The position numbers and the translations under genes were made by a program. Source: Cladorhizidae sp. MBARI D1340-BT2 (taxonomy: Eukaryota; Porifera; Demospongiae; Poecilosclerida; Cladorhizidae). Taken from it: a stretch of DNA of 64,000 nt. Shown here one piece after another: positions 24,518 to 38,137 of the stretch. Every line of letters starts with the position of its first letter. The stretch's first letter is position 1. The notes beneath the pieces are model-generated. The model was not told the DNA's origin and searched no databases. It saw only the letters and a program-made list of their open reading frames with translations. The stretch is taken from NCBI GenBank assembly GCA_028752905.1, contig JAQNBH010000019.1, positions 765,001 to 829,000 of the forward strand, in the 5' to 3' direction.

Positions 24518-27500
24518 GTATTAGCAAGTTAATGTGATTTGAAGTGGTAAGTTATGCGATCTTTCCTGGCGTTTTCCAGTTGCCAAAGCGGTGGCCTGCC
24601 AGTGAAAAACCACTACATTTATTGATAATCTGTTGATATGTTGCAGATAAGGGCCTTCTCTATCAGTTGACAAACTCTGGGACTTTGGTCTTGTTAATTA
24701 GGGCAGTTATGAATTGTACTCTTACTTGATGCTAAACATGTTAGCTTCGTAGATTATCCACACTTCACTGAATAGACTTGATGTATAGCTATTAAGATAG
24801 GACTCTCTAAGTGCTCTCTCTTGATACCAAACATCCATATATTCTGCACACTTCACTGTAATGGACTTGCAAGATAGGTATCTCTCAGTGTTCTCTATCT
24901 TGAGCTAAACATGTTAGCTTCATAGATTCTCCACACTTCACTGAATAGACTTGATATATAGCTCTAAAGGTAGGCCTCTCTCTGTTCTCTCTCTTGATAC
25001 CAAACATCCGTATATTCTGCATACATAGAATCACAAGATAGGTTTCTCTATGTGTTCTCTATCTTGATGCTAAACAGGTTAGCTTCATAGATTCTCCACA
25101 CTTCACTGTATAAACTTGATATATAGCTATTAAGATAGGTCTCTCCCTGTGCTCTCTGTTGATATCAAACATCCATAATATTGTGCACACTTCACTGTAA
25201 TGGACTTGATATGATTCGAATGATAGGTTTCATTATGTGTTCTCTATCTTGATATTTGCCCTAATTTGGTCTATATGTTTCTCATTTTCCCCCCAAAAAT
25301 CTTGTTATTTTGCCGTAAAGCTCATAACATTTCTACACTTTACCAAAAAAAGAGAATTTTTATATCACGGGATAGCCCTTCTAATTATCTGTCTTTTGTA
25401 CGTGCCAAAATTTTGAGTACTCTAAGTATTAGCAAGTTATGGTGATTTGAAGTGGTAAGGTTTGCGATCTTTCCTGGCGTTTTCCAGTTGCCAAAGCGGT
25501 GGCCTGCCAGTGAAAAACCACTACATTTATTGATAATCTGTTGACATGTTGCAGATAAGGGCCTTCTCTATCAGTTGACAAACTCTGGGACTTTGGTCTT
25601 GTTAATTAGGGCAGTTATGAATTGTACTCTTACTTGATGCTAAACATGTTAGCTTCGTAGATTATCCACACTTCACTGAATAGACTTGATGTATAGCTAT
25701 TAAGATAGGACTCTCTAAGTGCTCTCTCTTGATACCAAACATCCATATATTCTGCACACTTCACTGTAATGGACTTGCAAGATAGGTATCTCTCAGTGTT
25801 CTCTATCTTGAGCTAAACATGTTAGCTTCATAGATTCTCCACACTTCACTGAATAGACTTGATATATAGCTCTAAAGGTAGGCCTCTCTCTGTTCTCTCT
25901 CTTGATACCAAACATCCGTATATTCTGCATACATAGAATCACAAGATAGGTTTCTCTATGTGTTCTCTATCTTGATGCTAAACAGGTTAGCTTCATAGAT
26001 TCTCCACACTTCACTGTATAAACTTGATATATAGCTATTAAGATAGGTCTCTCCCTGTGCTCTCTGTTGATATCAAACATCCATAATATTGTGCACACTT
26101 CACTGTAATGGACTTGATATGATTCGAATGATAGGTTTCATTATGTGTTCTCTATCTTGATATTTGCCCTAATTTGGTCTATATGTTTCTCATTTTCCCC
26201 CCAAAAATCTTGTTATTTTGCCGTAAAGCTCATAACATTTCTACACTTTACCAAAAAAAGAGAATTTTTATATCACGGGATAGCCCTTCTAATTATCTGT
26301 CTTTTGTACGTGCCAAAATTTTGAGTACTCTAAGTATTAGCAAGTTATGGTGATTTGAAGTGGTAAGGTTTGCGATCTTTCCTGGCGTTTTCCAGTTGCC
26401 AAAGCGGTGGCCTGCCAGTGAAAAACCACTACATTTATTGATAATCTGTTGACATGTTGCAGATAAGGGCCTTCTCTATCAGTTGACAAAATCTGGGACT
26501 TTGGTCTTGTTAATTAGGGCAGTTATGAATTGTACTCTTACTTGATGCTAAACATGTTAGCTTCGTAGATTATCCACACTTCACTGAATAGACTTGATGT
26601 ATAGCTATTAAGATAGGACTCTCTAAGTGCTCTCTCTTGATACCAAACATCCATATATTCTGCACACTTCACTGTAATGGACTTGCAAGATAGGTATCTC
26701 TCAGTGTTCTCTATCTTGAGCTAAACATGTTAGCTTCATAGATTCTCCACACTTCACTGAATAGACTTGATATATAGCTCTAAAGGTAGGCCTCTCTCTG
26801 TTCTCTCTCTTGATACCAAACATCCGTATATTCTGCATACATAGAATCACAAGATAGGTTTCTCTATGTGTTCTCTATCTTGATGCTAAACAGGTTAGCT
26901 TCATAGATTCTCCACACTTCACTGTATAAACTTGATATATAGCTATTAAGATAGGTCTCTCCCTGTGCTCTCTGTTGGTTTCAAACATCCATAATATTCT
27001 GCACACTTCACTGTAATGGACTTGATATGATTCGAATGATAGGTTTCATTATGTGTTCTCTATCTTGATATTTGCCCTAATTTGGTCTATATGTTTCTCA
27101 TTTCCCCCCCAAAAATCTTGTTATTTTGCCGTAAAGCTCATAACTTTTCAACACTTTACCCAAAAAGATAATTTTTATATCACCGTATAGCCCTTCTAAT
27201 AATCTGTCTTTTGTACGTGCCAAAATTTTGAGTACTCTAAGTATTAGCAAGTTATGGTGATTTGAAGTGGTAAGGTTTGCGATCTTTCCTGGCGTTTTCC
27301 AGTTGCCAAAGCGGTGGCCTGCCAGTGAAAAACCACTACATTTATTGATAATCTGTTGACATGTTGCAGATAAGGGCCTTCTCTATCAGTTGACAAACTC
27401 TGGGACTTTGGTCTTGTTAATTAGGGCAGTTATGAATTGTACTCTTACTTGATGCTAAACATGTTAGCTTCGTAGATTATCCACACTTCACTGAATAGAC

Positions 27501-28148
27501 TTGATGTATAGCTATTAAGATAGGACTCTCTAAGTGCTCTCTCTTGATACCAAACATCCATATATTCTGCACACTTCACTGTAATGGACTTGCAAGATAG
27601 GTATCTCTCAGTGTTCTCTATCTTGAGCTAAACATGTTAGCTTCATAGATTCTCCACACTTCACTGAATAGACTTGATATATAGCTCTAAAGGTAGGCCT
27701 CTCTCTGTTCTCTCTCTTGATACCAAACATCCGTATATTCTGCATACATAGAATCACAAGATAGGTTTCTCTATGTGTTCTCTATCTTGATGCTAAACAG
27801 GTTAGCTTCATAGATTCTCCACACTTCACTGTATAAACTTGATATATAGCTATTAAGATAGGTCTCTCCCTGTGCTCTCTGTTGATATCAAACATCCATA
27901 ATATTCTGCATACTTCACTGTAATGGACTTGATATGATTCGAATGATAGGTTTCATTATGTGTTCTCTATCTTGATATTTGCCCTAATTTGGTCTATATG
28001 TTTCTCATTTTCCCCCCAAAAATCTTGTTATTTTGCCGTAAAGCTCATAACATTTCTACACTTTACCAAAAAAAGATAATTTTTATATCACGAGATAGCC
28101 CTTCTAATTATCTGTCTTTTGTACGTGCCAAAATTTTGAGTACTCTAA
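24518..28148 (+). repeat. Divergent copies 28-31 with a distinct C-tract region
   Basis: Copies 28, 29 and 31 carry ACATTTCTACAC and ACCAAAAAAAG after a short C-run, instead of TTTTCAACAC. Copies 28 and 29 also share ATATTGTGCACAC and CACGGGATAG, while copy 31 has GCATACTTC and CACGAGATAG. Copy 30, between them, is background type (907 bp, GTTGGTTTC, CACCGTATAG). Copy 28 opens with GTTAATGTG and a private GTAAGTTATGCG, whereas copy 29 opens with GTTATGGTG, so the two match only in their later part. Confidence 0.88.
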
Positions 28149-31100
28149 GCATTAGCAAGTTATGGTGATTTGAAGTGGTAAGGTTTGAGATCTTTCCTGG
28201 CGTTTTCCAGTTGCCAAAGCGGTGGCCTGCCAGTGAAAAACCACTACATTTATTGATAATCTGTTGACATGTTGCAGATAAGGGCCTTCTCTATCAGTTG
28301 ATAAAATCTGGGACTTTGATCTTGTTAATTAGGGCAGTTATGAATTGTACTCTTACTTGATGCTAAACATGTTAGCTTCGTAGATTATCCACACTTCACT
28401 GAATAGACTTGATGTATAGCTATTAAGATAGGACTCTCTAAGTGCTCTCTCTTGATACCAAACATCCATATATTCTGCACACTTCACTGTAATGGACTTG
28501 CAAGATAGGTATCTCTCAGTGTTCTCTATCTTGAGCTAAACATGTTAGCTTCATAGATTCTCCACACTTCACTGAATACACTTGATATATAGCTCTAAAG
28601 GTAGGCCTCTCTCTGTTCTCTCTCTTGATACCAAACATCCGTATATTCTGCATACATAGAATCACAAGATAGGTTTCTCTATGTGTTCTCTATCTTGATG
28701 CTAAACAGGTTAGCTTCATAGATTCTCCACACTTCACTGTATAAACTTGATATATAGCTATTAAGATAGGTCTCTCCCTGTGCTCTCTGTTGGTTTCAAA
28801 CATCCATAATATTCTGCACACTTCACTGTAATGGACTTGATATGATTCGAATGATAGGTTTCATTATGTGTTCTCTATCTTGATATTTGCCCTAATTTGG
28901 TCTATATGTTTCTCATTTCCCCCCCCAAAATCTTGTTATTTTGCCGTAAAGCTCATAACTTTTCAACACTTTACCCAAAAAAGATAATTTTTATATCACC
29001 GGATAGCCCTTCTAATTATCATTCTTTTATACGTGCCAAAATTTTGAGTACTCTAAGCATTAGCAAGTTATAGTGATTTGAAGTGGTAAGGTTTGAGATC
29101 TTTCCTGGCGTTTTCCAGTTGCCAAAGCGGTGGCCTGCCAGTGAAAAACCACTACATTTATTGATAATCTGTTGACATGTTGCAGATAAGGGCCTTCTCT
29201 ATCAGTTGATAAAATCTGGGACTTTGATCTTGTTAATTAGGGCAGTTATGAATTGTACTCTTACTTGATGCTAAACATGTTAGCTTCGTAGATTATCCAC
29301 ACTTCACTGAATAGACTTGATGTATAGCTATTAAGATAGGACTCTCTAAGTGCTCTCTCTTGATACCAAACATCCATATATTCTGCACACTTCACTGTAA
29401 TGGACTTGCAAGATAGGTATCTCTCAGTGTTCTCTATCTTGAGCTAAACATGTTAGCTTCATAGATTCTCCACACTTCACTGAATACACTTGATATATAG
29501 CTCTAAAGGTAGGCCTCTCTCTGTTCTCTCTCTTGATACCAAACATCCGTATATTCTGCATACATAGAATCACAAGATAGGTTTCTCTATGTGTTCTCTA
29601 TCTTGATGCTAAACAGGTTAGCTTCATAGATTCTCCACACTTCACTGTATAAACTTGATATATAGCTATTAAGATAGGTCTCTCCCTGTGCTCTCTGTTG
29701 GTTTCAAACATCCATAATATTCTGCACACTTCACTGTAATGGACTTGATATGATTCGAATGATAGGTTTCATTATGTGTTCTCTATCTTGATATTTGCCC
29801 TAATTTGGTCTATATGTTTCTCATTTCCCCCCCCAAAATCTTGTTATTTTGCCGTAAAGCTCATAACTTTTCAACACTTTACCCAAAAAAGATAATTTTT
29901 ATATCACCGGATAGCCCTTCTAATTATCATTCTTTTATACGTGCCAAAATTTTGAGTACTCTAAGCATTAGCAAGTTATAGTGATTTGAAGTGGTAAGGT
30001 TTGAGATCTTTCCTGGCGTTTTCCAGTTGCCAAAGCGGTGGCCTGCCAGTGAAAAACCACTACATTTATTGATAATCTGTTGACATGTTGCAGATAAGGG
30101 CCTTCTCTATCAGTTGATAAAATCTGGGACTTTGATCTTGTTAATTAGGGCAGTTATGAATTGTACTCTTACTTGATGCTAAACATGTTAGCTTCGTAGA
30201 TTATCCACACTTCACTGAATAGACTTGATGTATAGCTATTAAGATAGGACTCTCTAAGTGCTCTCTCTTGATACCAAACATCCATATATTCTGCACACTT
30301 CACTGTAATGGACTTGCAAGATAGGTATCTCTCAGTGTTCTCTATCTTGAGCTAAACATGTTAGCTTCATAGATTCTCCAAACTTCACTGAATAGACTTG
30401 ATATATAGCTCTAAAGGTAGGCCTCTCTCTGTTCTCTCTCTTGATACCAAACATCCGTATATTCTGCATACATAGAATCACAAGATAGGTTTCTCTTTGT
30501 GTTCTCTATCTTGATGCTAAACAGGTTAGCTTCATAGATTCTCCACACTTCACTGTATAAACTTGATATATAGCTATTAAGATAGGTCTCTCCCTGTGCT
30601 CTCTGTTGATATCAAACATCCATAATATTCTGCACACTTCACTGTAATGGACTTGATATGATTCGAATGATAGGTTTCATTATGTGTTCTCTATCTTGAT
30701 ATTTGCCCTAATTTGGTCTATATGTTTCTCATTTCCCCCCCCAAAATCTTGTTATTTTGCCGTAAAGCTCATAACTTTTCTACACTTTACCCCAAAAAGA
30801 TAATTTTTATATCACCGGATAGCCCTTCTAATTATCTGTCTTTTGTACGTGCCATAATTTTGAGTACTCTAAGTATTAGCAAGTTATGGTGATTTGAAGT
30901 GGTAAGGTTTGCGATCTTTCCTGGCGTTTTCCAGTTGCCAAAGCGGTGGCCTGCCAGTGAAAAACCACTACATTTATTGATAATCTGTTGACATGTTGCA
31001 GATAAGGGCCTTCTCTATCAGTTGACAAAATCTGGGACTTTGGTCTTGTTAATTAGGGCAGTTATGAATTGTACTCTTACTTGATGCTAAACATGTTAGC

Positions 31101-32688
31101 TTCGTAGATTATCCACACTTCACTGAATAGACTTGATGTATAGCTATTAAGATAGGACTCTCTAAGTGCTCTCTCTTGATACCAAACATCCATATATTCT
31201 GCACACTTCACTGTAATGGACTTGCAAGATAGGTATCTCTCAGTGTTCTCTATCTTGAGCTAAACATGTTAGCTTCATAGATTCTCCACACTTCACTGAA
31301 TAGACTTGATATATAGCTCTAAAGGTAGGCCTCTCTCTGTTCTCTCTCTTGATACCAAACATCCGTATATTCTGCATACATAGAATCACAAGATAGGTTT
31401 CTCTATGTGTTCTCTATCTTGATGCTAAACAGGTTAGCTTCATAGATTCTCCACACTTCACTGTATAAACTTGATATATAGCTATTAAGATAGGTCTCTC
31501 CCTGTGCTCTCTGTTGGTTTCAAACATCCATAATATTCTGCACACTTCACTGTAATGGACTTGATATGATTCGAATGATAGGTTTCATTATGTGTTCTCT
31601 ATCTTGATATTTGCCCTAATTTGGTCTATATGTTTCTCATTTCCCCCCCCAAAATCTTGTTATTTTGCCGTAAAGCTCATAACTTTTCAACACTTTACCC
31701 AAAAAAGATAATTTTTATATCACCAGATAGCCCTTCTAATTATCTGTCTTTTGTACGTGCCAAAATTTTGAGTACTCTAAGCATTAGCAAGTTAATGTGA
31801 TTTGAAGTGGTAAGGTTTGAGATCTTTCCTGGCGTTTTCCAGTTGCCAAAGCGGTGGCCTGCCAGTGAAAAACCACTACATTTATTGATAATCTGTTGAT
31901 ATGTTGCAGATAAGGGCCTTCTCTATCAGTTGATAAAATCTGGGACTTTGGTCTTGTTAATTAGGGCAGTTATGAATTGTACTCTTACTTGATGCTAAAC
32001 ATGTTAGCTTCGTAGATTATCCACACTTCACTGAATAGACTTGATGTATAGCTATTAAGATAGGACTCTCTAAGTGCTCTCTCTTGATACCAAACATCCA
32101 TATATTCTGCACACTTCACTGTAATGGACTTGCAAGATAGGTATCTCTCAGTGTTCTCTATCTTGAGCTAAACATGTTAGCTTCATAGATTCTCCACACT
32201 TCACTGAATAGACTTGATATATAGCTCTAAAGGTAGGCCTCTCTCTGTTCTCTCTCTTGATACCAAACATCCGTATATTCTGCATACATAGAATCACAAG
32301 ATAGGTTTCTCTATGTGTTCTCTATCTTGATGCTAAACAGGTTAGCTTCATAGATTCTCCACACTTCACTGTATAAACTTGATATATAGCTATTAAGATA
32401 GGTCTCTCCCTGTGCTCTCTGTTGATATCAAACATCCATAATATTCTGCATACTTCACTGTAATGGACTTGATATGATTCGAATGATAGGTTTCATTATG
32501 TGTTCTCTATCTTGATATTTGCCCTAATTTGGTCTATATGTTTCTCATTTCCCCCCCCAAAATCTTGTTATTTTGCCGTAAAGCTCATAACTTTTCAACA
32601 CTTTACCCCAAAAAGATAATTTTTATATCACCGGATAGCCCTTCTAATAATCTGTCTTTTGTACGTGCCAAAATTTTGAGTACTCTAA
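28149..32688 (+). repeat. GCATTAGC / GAGATC variant cluster (copies 32-36)
   Basis: Copies 32, 33, 34 and 36 share GCATTAGC, TTTGAGATCTTTCC and GTTGATAAAATCTGG. Copies 32-34 add CTTTGATCTTG, and 32-33 add GAATACACTTG and ATCATTCTTTTATACG. Copies 32 and 33 differ at one base that I noticed (G28164 against A29072). Copy 35 lacks these markers. Copy 36 combines them with GTTAATGTG, GTTGATATG and GCATACTTC. This is a local variant family spread over about 4.5 kb by tandem duplication. Confidence 0.9.
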
Positions 32689-35600
32689 GTATTAGCAAGT
32701 TATGGTGATTTGAAGTGGTAAGGTTTGCGATCTTTCCTGGCGTTTTCCAGTTGCCAAAGCGGTGGCCTGCCAGTGAAAAACCACTACATTTATTGATAAT
32801 CTGTTGACATGTTGCAGATAAGGGCCTTCTCTATCAGTTGACAAAATCTGGGACTTTGGTCTTGTTAATTAGGGCAGTTATGAATTGTACTCTTACTTGA
32901 TGCTAAACATGTTAGCTTCGTAGATTATCCACACTTCACTGAATAGACTTGATGTATAGCTATTAAGATAGGACTCTCTAAGTGCTCTCTCTTGATACCA
33001 AACATCCATATATTCTGCACACTTAACTGTAATGGACTTGCAAGATAGGTATCTCTCAGTGTTCTCTATCTTGAGCTAAACATGTTAGCTTCATAGATTC
33101 TCCACACTTCACTGAATAGACTTGATATATAGCTCTAAAGGTAGGCCTCTCTCTGTTCTCTCTCTTGATACCAAACATCCGTATATTCTGCATACATAGA
33201 ATCACAAGATAGGTTTCTCTATGTGTTCTGTATCTTGATGCTAAACAGGTTAGCTTCATAGATTCTCCACACTTCACTGTATAAACTTGATATATAGCTA
33301 TTAAGATAGGTCTCTCCCTGTGCTCTCTGTTGATATCAAACATCCATAATATTCTGCACACTTCACTGTAATGGACTTGATATGATTCGAATGATAGGTT
33401 TCATTATGTGTTCTCTATCTTGATATTTGCCCTAATTTGGTCTATATGTTTCTCATTTCCCCCCCCAAAATCTTGTTATTTTGCCGTAAAGCTCATAACT
33501 TTTCAACACTTTACCCAAAAAAGATAATTTTTATATCACCGGATAGCCCTTCTAATAATCTGTCTTTTGTACGTGCCAAAATTTTGAGTACTCTAAGTAT
33601 TAGCAAGTTATGGTGATTTGAAGTGGTAAGGTTTGCGATCTTTCCTGGCGTTTTCCAGTTGCCAAAGCGGTGGCCTGCCAGTGAAAAACCACTACATTTA
33701 TTGATAATCTGTTGACATGTTGCAGATAAGGGCCTTCTCTATCAGTTGACAAACTCTGGGACTTTGGTCTTGTTAATTAGGGCAGTTATGAATTGTACTC
33801 TTACTTGATGCTAAACATGTTAGCTTCGTAGATTATCCACACTTCACTGAATAGACTTGATGTATAGCTATTAAGATAGGACTCTCTAAGTGCTCTCTCA
33901 TGATACCAAACATCCATATATTCTGCACACTTCACTGTAATGGACTTGCAAGATAGGTATCTCTCAGTGTTCTCTATCTTGAGCTAAACATGTTAGCTTC
34001 ATAGATTCTCCACACTTCACTGAATAGACTTGATATATAGCTCTAAAGGTAGGCCTCTCTCTGTTCTCTCTCTTGATACCAAACATCCGTATATTCTGCA
34101 TACATAGAATCACAAGATAGGTTTCTCTATGTGTTCTCTATCTTGATGCTAAACAGGTTAGCTTCATAGATTCTCCACACTTCACTGTATAAACTTGATA
34201 TATAGCTATTAAGATAGGTCTCTCCCTGTGCTCTCTGTTGATATCAAACATCCATAATATTCTGCACACTTCACTGTAATGTACTTGATATGATTCGAAT
34301 GATAGGTTTCATTATGTGTTCTCTATCTTGATATTTGCCCTAATTTGGTCTATATGTTTCTCATTTTCCCCCCCAAAATCTTGTTATTTTGCCGTAAAGC
34401 TCATAACTTTTCAACACTTTACCCAAAAAAGATAATTTTTATATCACCGGATAGCCCTTCTAATAATCTGTCTTTTGTACGTGCCAAAATTTTGAGTACT
34501 CTAAGTATTAGCAAGTTATGGTGATTTGAAGTGGTAAGGTTTGCGATCTTTCCTGGCGTTTTCCAGTTGCCAAAGCGGTGGCCTGCCAGTGAAAAACCAC
34601 TACATTTATTGATAATCTGTTGACATGTTGCAGATAAGGGCCTTCTCTATCAGTTGACAAAATCTGGGACTTTGGTCTTGTTAATTAGGGCAGTTATGAA
34701 TTGTACTCTTACTTGATGCTAAACATGTTAGCTTCGTAGATTATCCACACTTCACTGAATAGACTTGATGTATAGCTATTAAGATAGGACTCTCTAAGTG
34801 CTCTCTCTTGATACCAAACATCCATATATTCTGCACACTTAACTGTAATGGACTTGCAAGATAGGTATCTCTCAGTGTTCTCTATCTTGAGCTAAACATG
34901 TTAGCTTCATAGATTCTCCACACTTCACTAAATAGACTTGATATATAGCTCTAAAGGTAGGCCTCTCTCTGTTCTCTCTCTTGATACCAAACATCCGTAT
35001 ATTCTGCATACATAGAATCACAAGATAGGTTTCTCTATGTGTTCTGTATCTTGATGCTAAACAGGTTAGCTTCATAGATTCTCCACACTTCACTGTATAA
35101 ACTTGATATATAGCTATTAAGATAGGTCTCTCCCTGTGCTCTCTGTTGATATCAAACATCCATAATATTCTGCACACTTCACTGTAATGGACTTGATATG
35201 ATTCGAATGATAGGTTTCATTATGTGTTCTCTATCTTGATATTTGCCCTAATTTGGTCTATATGTTTCTCATTTCCCCCCCCAAAATCTTGTTATTTTGC
35301 CGTAAAGCTCATAACTTTTCAACACTTTACCCAAAAAAGATAATTTTTATATCACCGGATAGCCCTTCTAATAATCTGTCTTTTGTACGTGCCAAAATTT
35401 TGAGTACTCTAAGTATTAGCAAGTTATGGTGATTTGAAGTGGTAAGGTTTGCGATCTTTCCTGGCGTTTTCCAGTTGCCAAAGCGGTGGCCTGCCAGTGA
35501 AAAACCACTACATTTATTGATAATCTGTTGACATGTTGCAGATAAGGGCCTTCTCTATCAGTTGACAAACTCTGGGACTTTGGTCTTGTTAATTAGGGCA

Positions 35601-38137
35601 GTTATGAATTGTACTCTTACTTGATGCTAAACATGTTAGCTTCGTAGATTATCCACACTTCACTGAATAGACTTGATGTATAGCTATTAAGATAGGACTC
35701 TCTAAGTGCTCTCTCTTGATACCAAACATCCATATATTCTGCACACTTCACTGTAATGGACTTGCAAGATAGGTATCTCTCAGTGTTCTCTATCTTGAGC
35801 TAAACATGTTAGCTTCATAGATTCTCCACACTTCACTGAATAGACTTGATATATAGCTCTAAAGGTAGGCCTCTCTCTGTTCTCTCTCTTGATACCAAAC
35901 ATCCGTATATTCTGCATACATAGAATCACAAGATAGGTTTCTCTATGTGTTCTCTATCTTGATGCTAAACAGGTTAGCTTCATAGATTCTCCACACTTCA
36001 CTGTATAAACTTGATATATAGCTATTAAGATAGGTCTCTCCCTGTGCTCTCTGTTGATATCAAACATCCATAATATTCTGCACACTTCACTGTAATGTAC
36101 TTGATATGATTCGAATGATAGGTTTCATTATGTGTTCTCTATCTTGATATTTGCCCTAATTTGGTCTATATGTTTCTCATTTTCCCCCCCAAAATCTTGT
36201 TATTTTGCCGTAAAGCTCATAACTTTTCAACACTTTACCCAAAAAAGATAATTTTTATATCACCGGATAGCCCTTCTAATTATCTGTCTTTTGTACGTGC
36301 CAAAATTTTGAGTACTCTAAGTATTAGCAAGTTATGGTGATTTGAAGTGGTAAGGTTTGCGATCTTTCCTGGCGTTTTCCAGTTGCCAAAGCGGTGGCCT
36401 GCCAGTGAAAAACCACTACATTTATTGATAATCTGTTGACATGTTGCAGATAAGGGCCTTCTCTATCAGTTGACAAACTCTGGGACTTTGGTCTTGTTAA
36501 TTAGGGCAGTTATGAATTGTACTCTTACTTGATGCTAAACATGTTAGCTTCGTAGATTATCCACACTTCACTGAATAGACTTGATGTATAGCTATTAAGA
36601 TAGGACTCTCTAAGTGCTCTCTCTTGATACCAAACATCCATATATTCTGCACACTTCACTGTAATGGACTTGCAAGATAGGTATCTCTCAGTGTTCTCTA
36701 TCTTGAGCTAAACATGTTAGCTTCATAGATTCTCCACACTTCACTAAATAGACTTGATATATAGCTCTAAAGGTAGGCCTCTCTCTGTTCTCTCTCTTGA
36801 TACCAAACATCCGTATATTCTGCATACATAGAATCACAAGATAGGTTTCTCTATGTGTTCTCTATCTTGATGCTAAACAGGTTAGCTTCATAGATTCTCC
36901 ACACTTCACTGTATAAACTTGATATATAGCTATTAAGATAGGTCTCTCCCTGTGCTCTCTGTTGGTTTCAAACATCCATAATATTCTGCACACTTCACTG
37001 TAATGGACTTGATATGATTCGAATGATAGGTTTCATTATGTGTTCTCTATCTTGATATTTGCCCTAATTTGGTCTATATGTTTCTCATTTCCCCCCCCCA
37101 AAATCTTGTTATTTTGCCGTAAAGCTCATAACTTTTCAACACTTTACCCAAAAAATATAATTTTTATATCACCGGATAGCCCTTCTAATTATCTGTCTTT
37201 TGTACGTGCCAAAATTTTGAGTACTCTAAGTATTAGCAAGTTATGGTGATTTGAAGTGGTAAGGTTTGCGATCTTTCCTGGCGTTTTCCAGTTGCCAAAG
37301 CGGTGGCCTGCCAGTGAAAAACCACTACATTTATTGATAATCTGTTGACATGTTGCAGATAAGGGCCTTCTCTATCAGTTGACAAAATCTGGGACTTTGG
37401 TCTTGTTAATTAGGGCAGTTATGAATTGTACTCTTACTTGATGCTAAACATGTTAGCTTCGTAGATTATCCACACTTCACTGAATAGACTTGATGTATAG
37501 CTATTAAGATAGGACTCTCTAAGTGCTCTCTCTTGATACCAAACATCCATATATTCTGCACACTTAACTGTAATGGACTTGCAAGATAGGTATCTCTCAG
37601 TGTTCTCTATCTTGAGCTAAACATGTTAGCTTCATAGATTCTCCACACTTCACTGAATAGACTTGATATATAGCTCTAAAGGTAGGCCTCTCTCTGTTCT
37701 CTCTCTTGATACCAAACATCCGTATATTCTGCATACATAGAATCACAAGATAGGTTTCTCTATGTGTTCTGTATCTTGATGCTAAACAGGTTAGCTTCAT
37801 AGATTCTCCACACTTCACTGTATAAACTTGATATATAGCTATTAAGATAGGTCTCTCCCTGTGCTCTCTGTTGATATCAAACATCCATAATATTCTGCAC
37901 ACTTCACTGTAATGGACTTGATATGATTCGAATGATAGGTTTCATTATGTGTTCTCTATCTTGATATTTGCCCTAATTTGGTCTATATGTTTCTCATTTC
38001 CCCCCCCAAAATCTTGTTATTTTGCCGTAAAGCTCATAACTTTTCAACACTTTACCCAAAAAAGATAATTTTTATATCACCGGATAGCCCTTCTAATAAT
38101 CTGTCTTTTGTACGTGCCAAAATTTTGAGTACTCTAA
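32689..38137 (+). repeat. Second alternating block (copies 37-42)
   Basis: Copies 37, 39 and 42 share GACAAAATCTGG, CTTAACTG and TTCTGTATC. Copies 38 and 40 share TAATGTAC with GTTGATATC. The order gives dimers 37-38 and 39-40, then copy 41 (CACTAAATAG, GTTGGTTTC, C9, AAAAAATATAAT), then 42. Copies 39 and 41 also share CACTAAATAG. The C-to-G change in TTCTGTATC (33230, 35046, 37771) turns a reverse-strand TAG into TAC. That alone creates a 101-codon open frame there, so the frame is an accident of this variant. Confidence 0.9.

Noticed and set aside
33056..33361. A 101-codon reverse open frame (also at 34872-35177 and 37597-37902) with a 55-residue internal repetition
   Set aside because: It exists only where one base (33230, 35046, 37771) changes a reverse-strand TAG to TAC at residue 44. 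The internal repetition is the 165-bp DNA sub-repeat read in frame. All other copies are interrupted, so this is chance.
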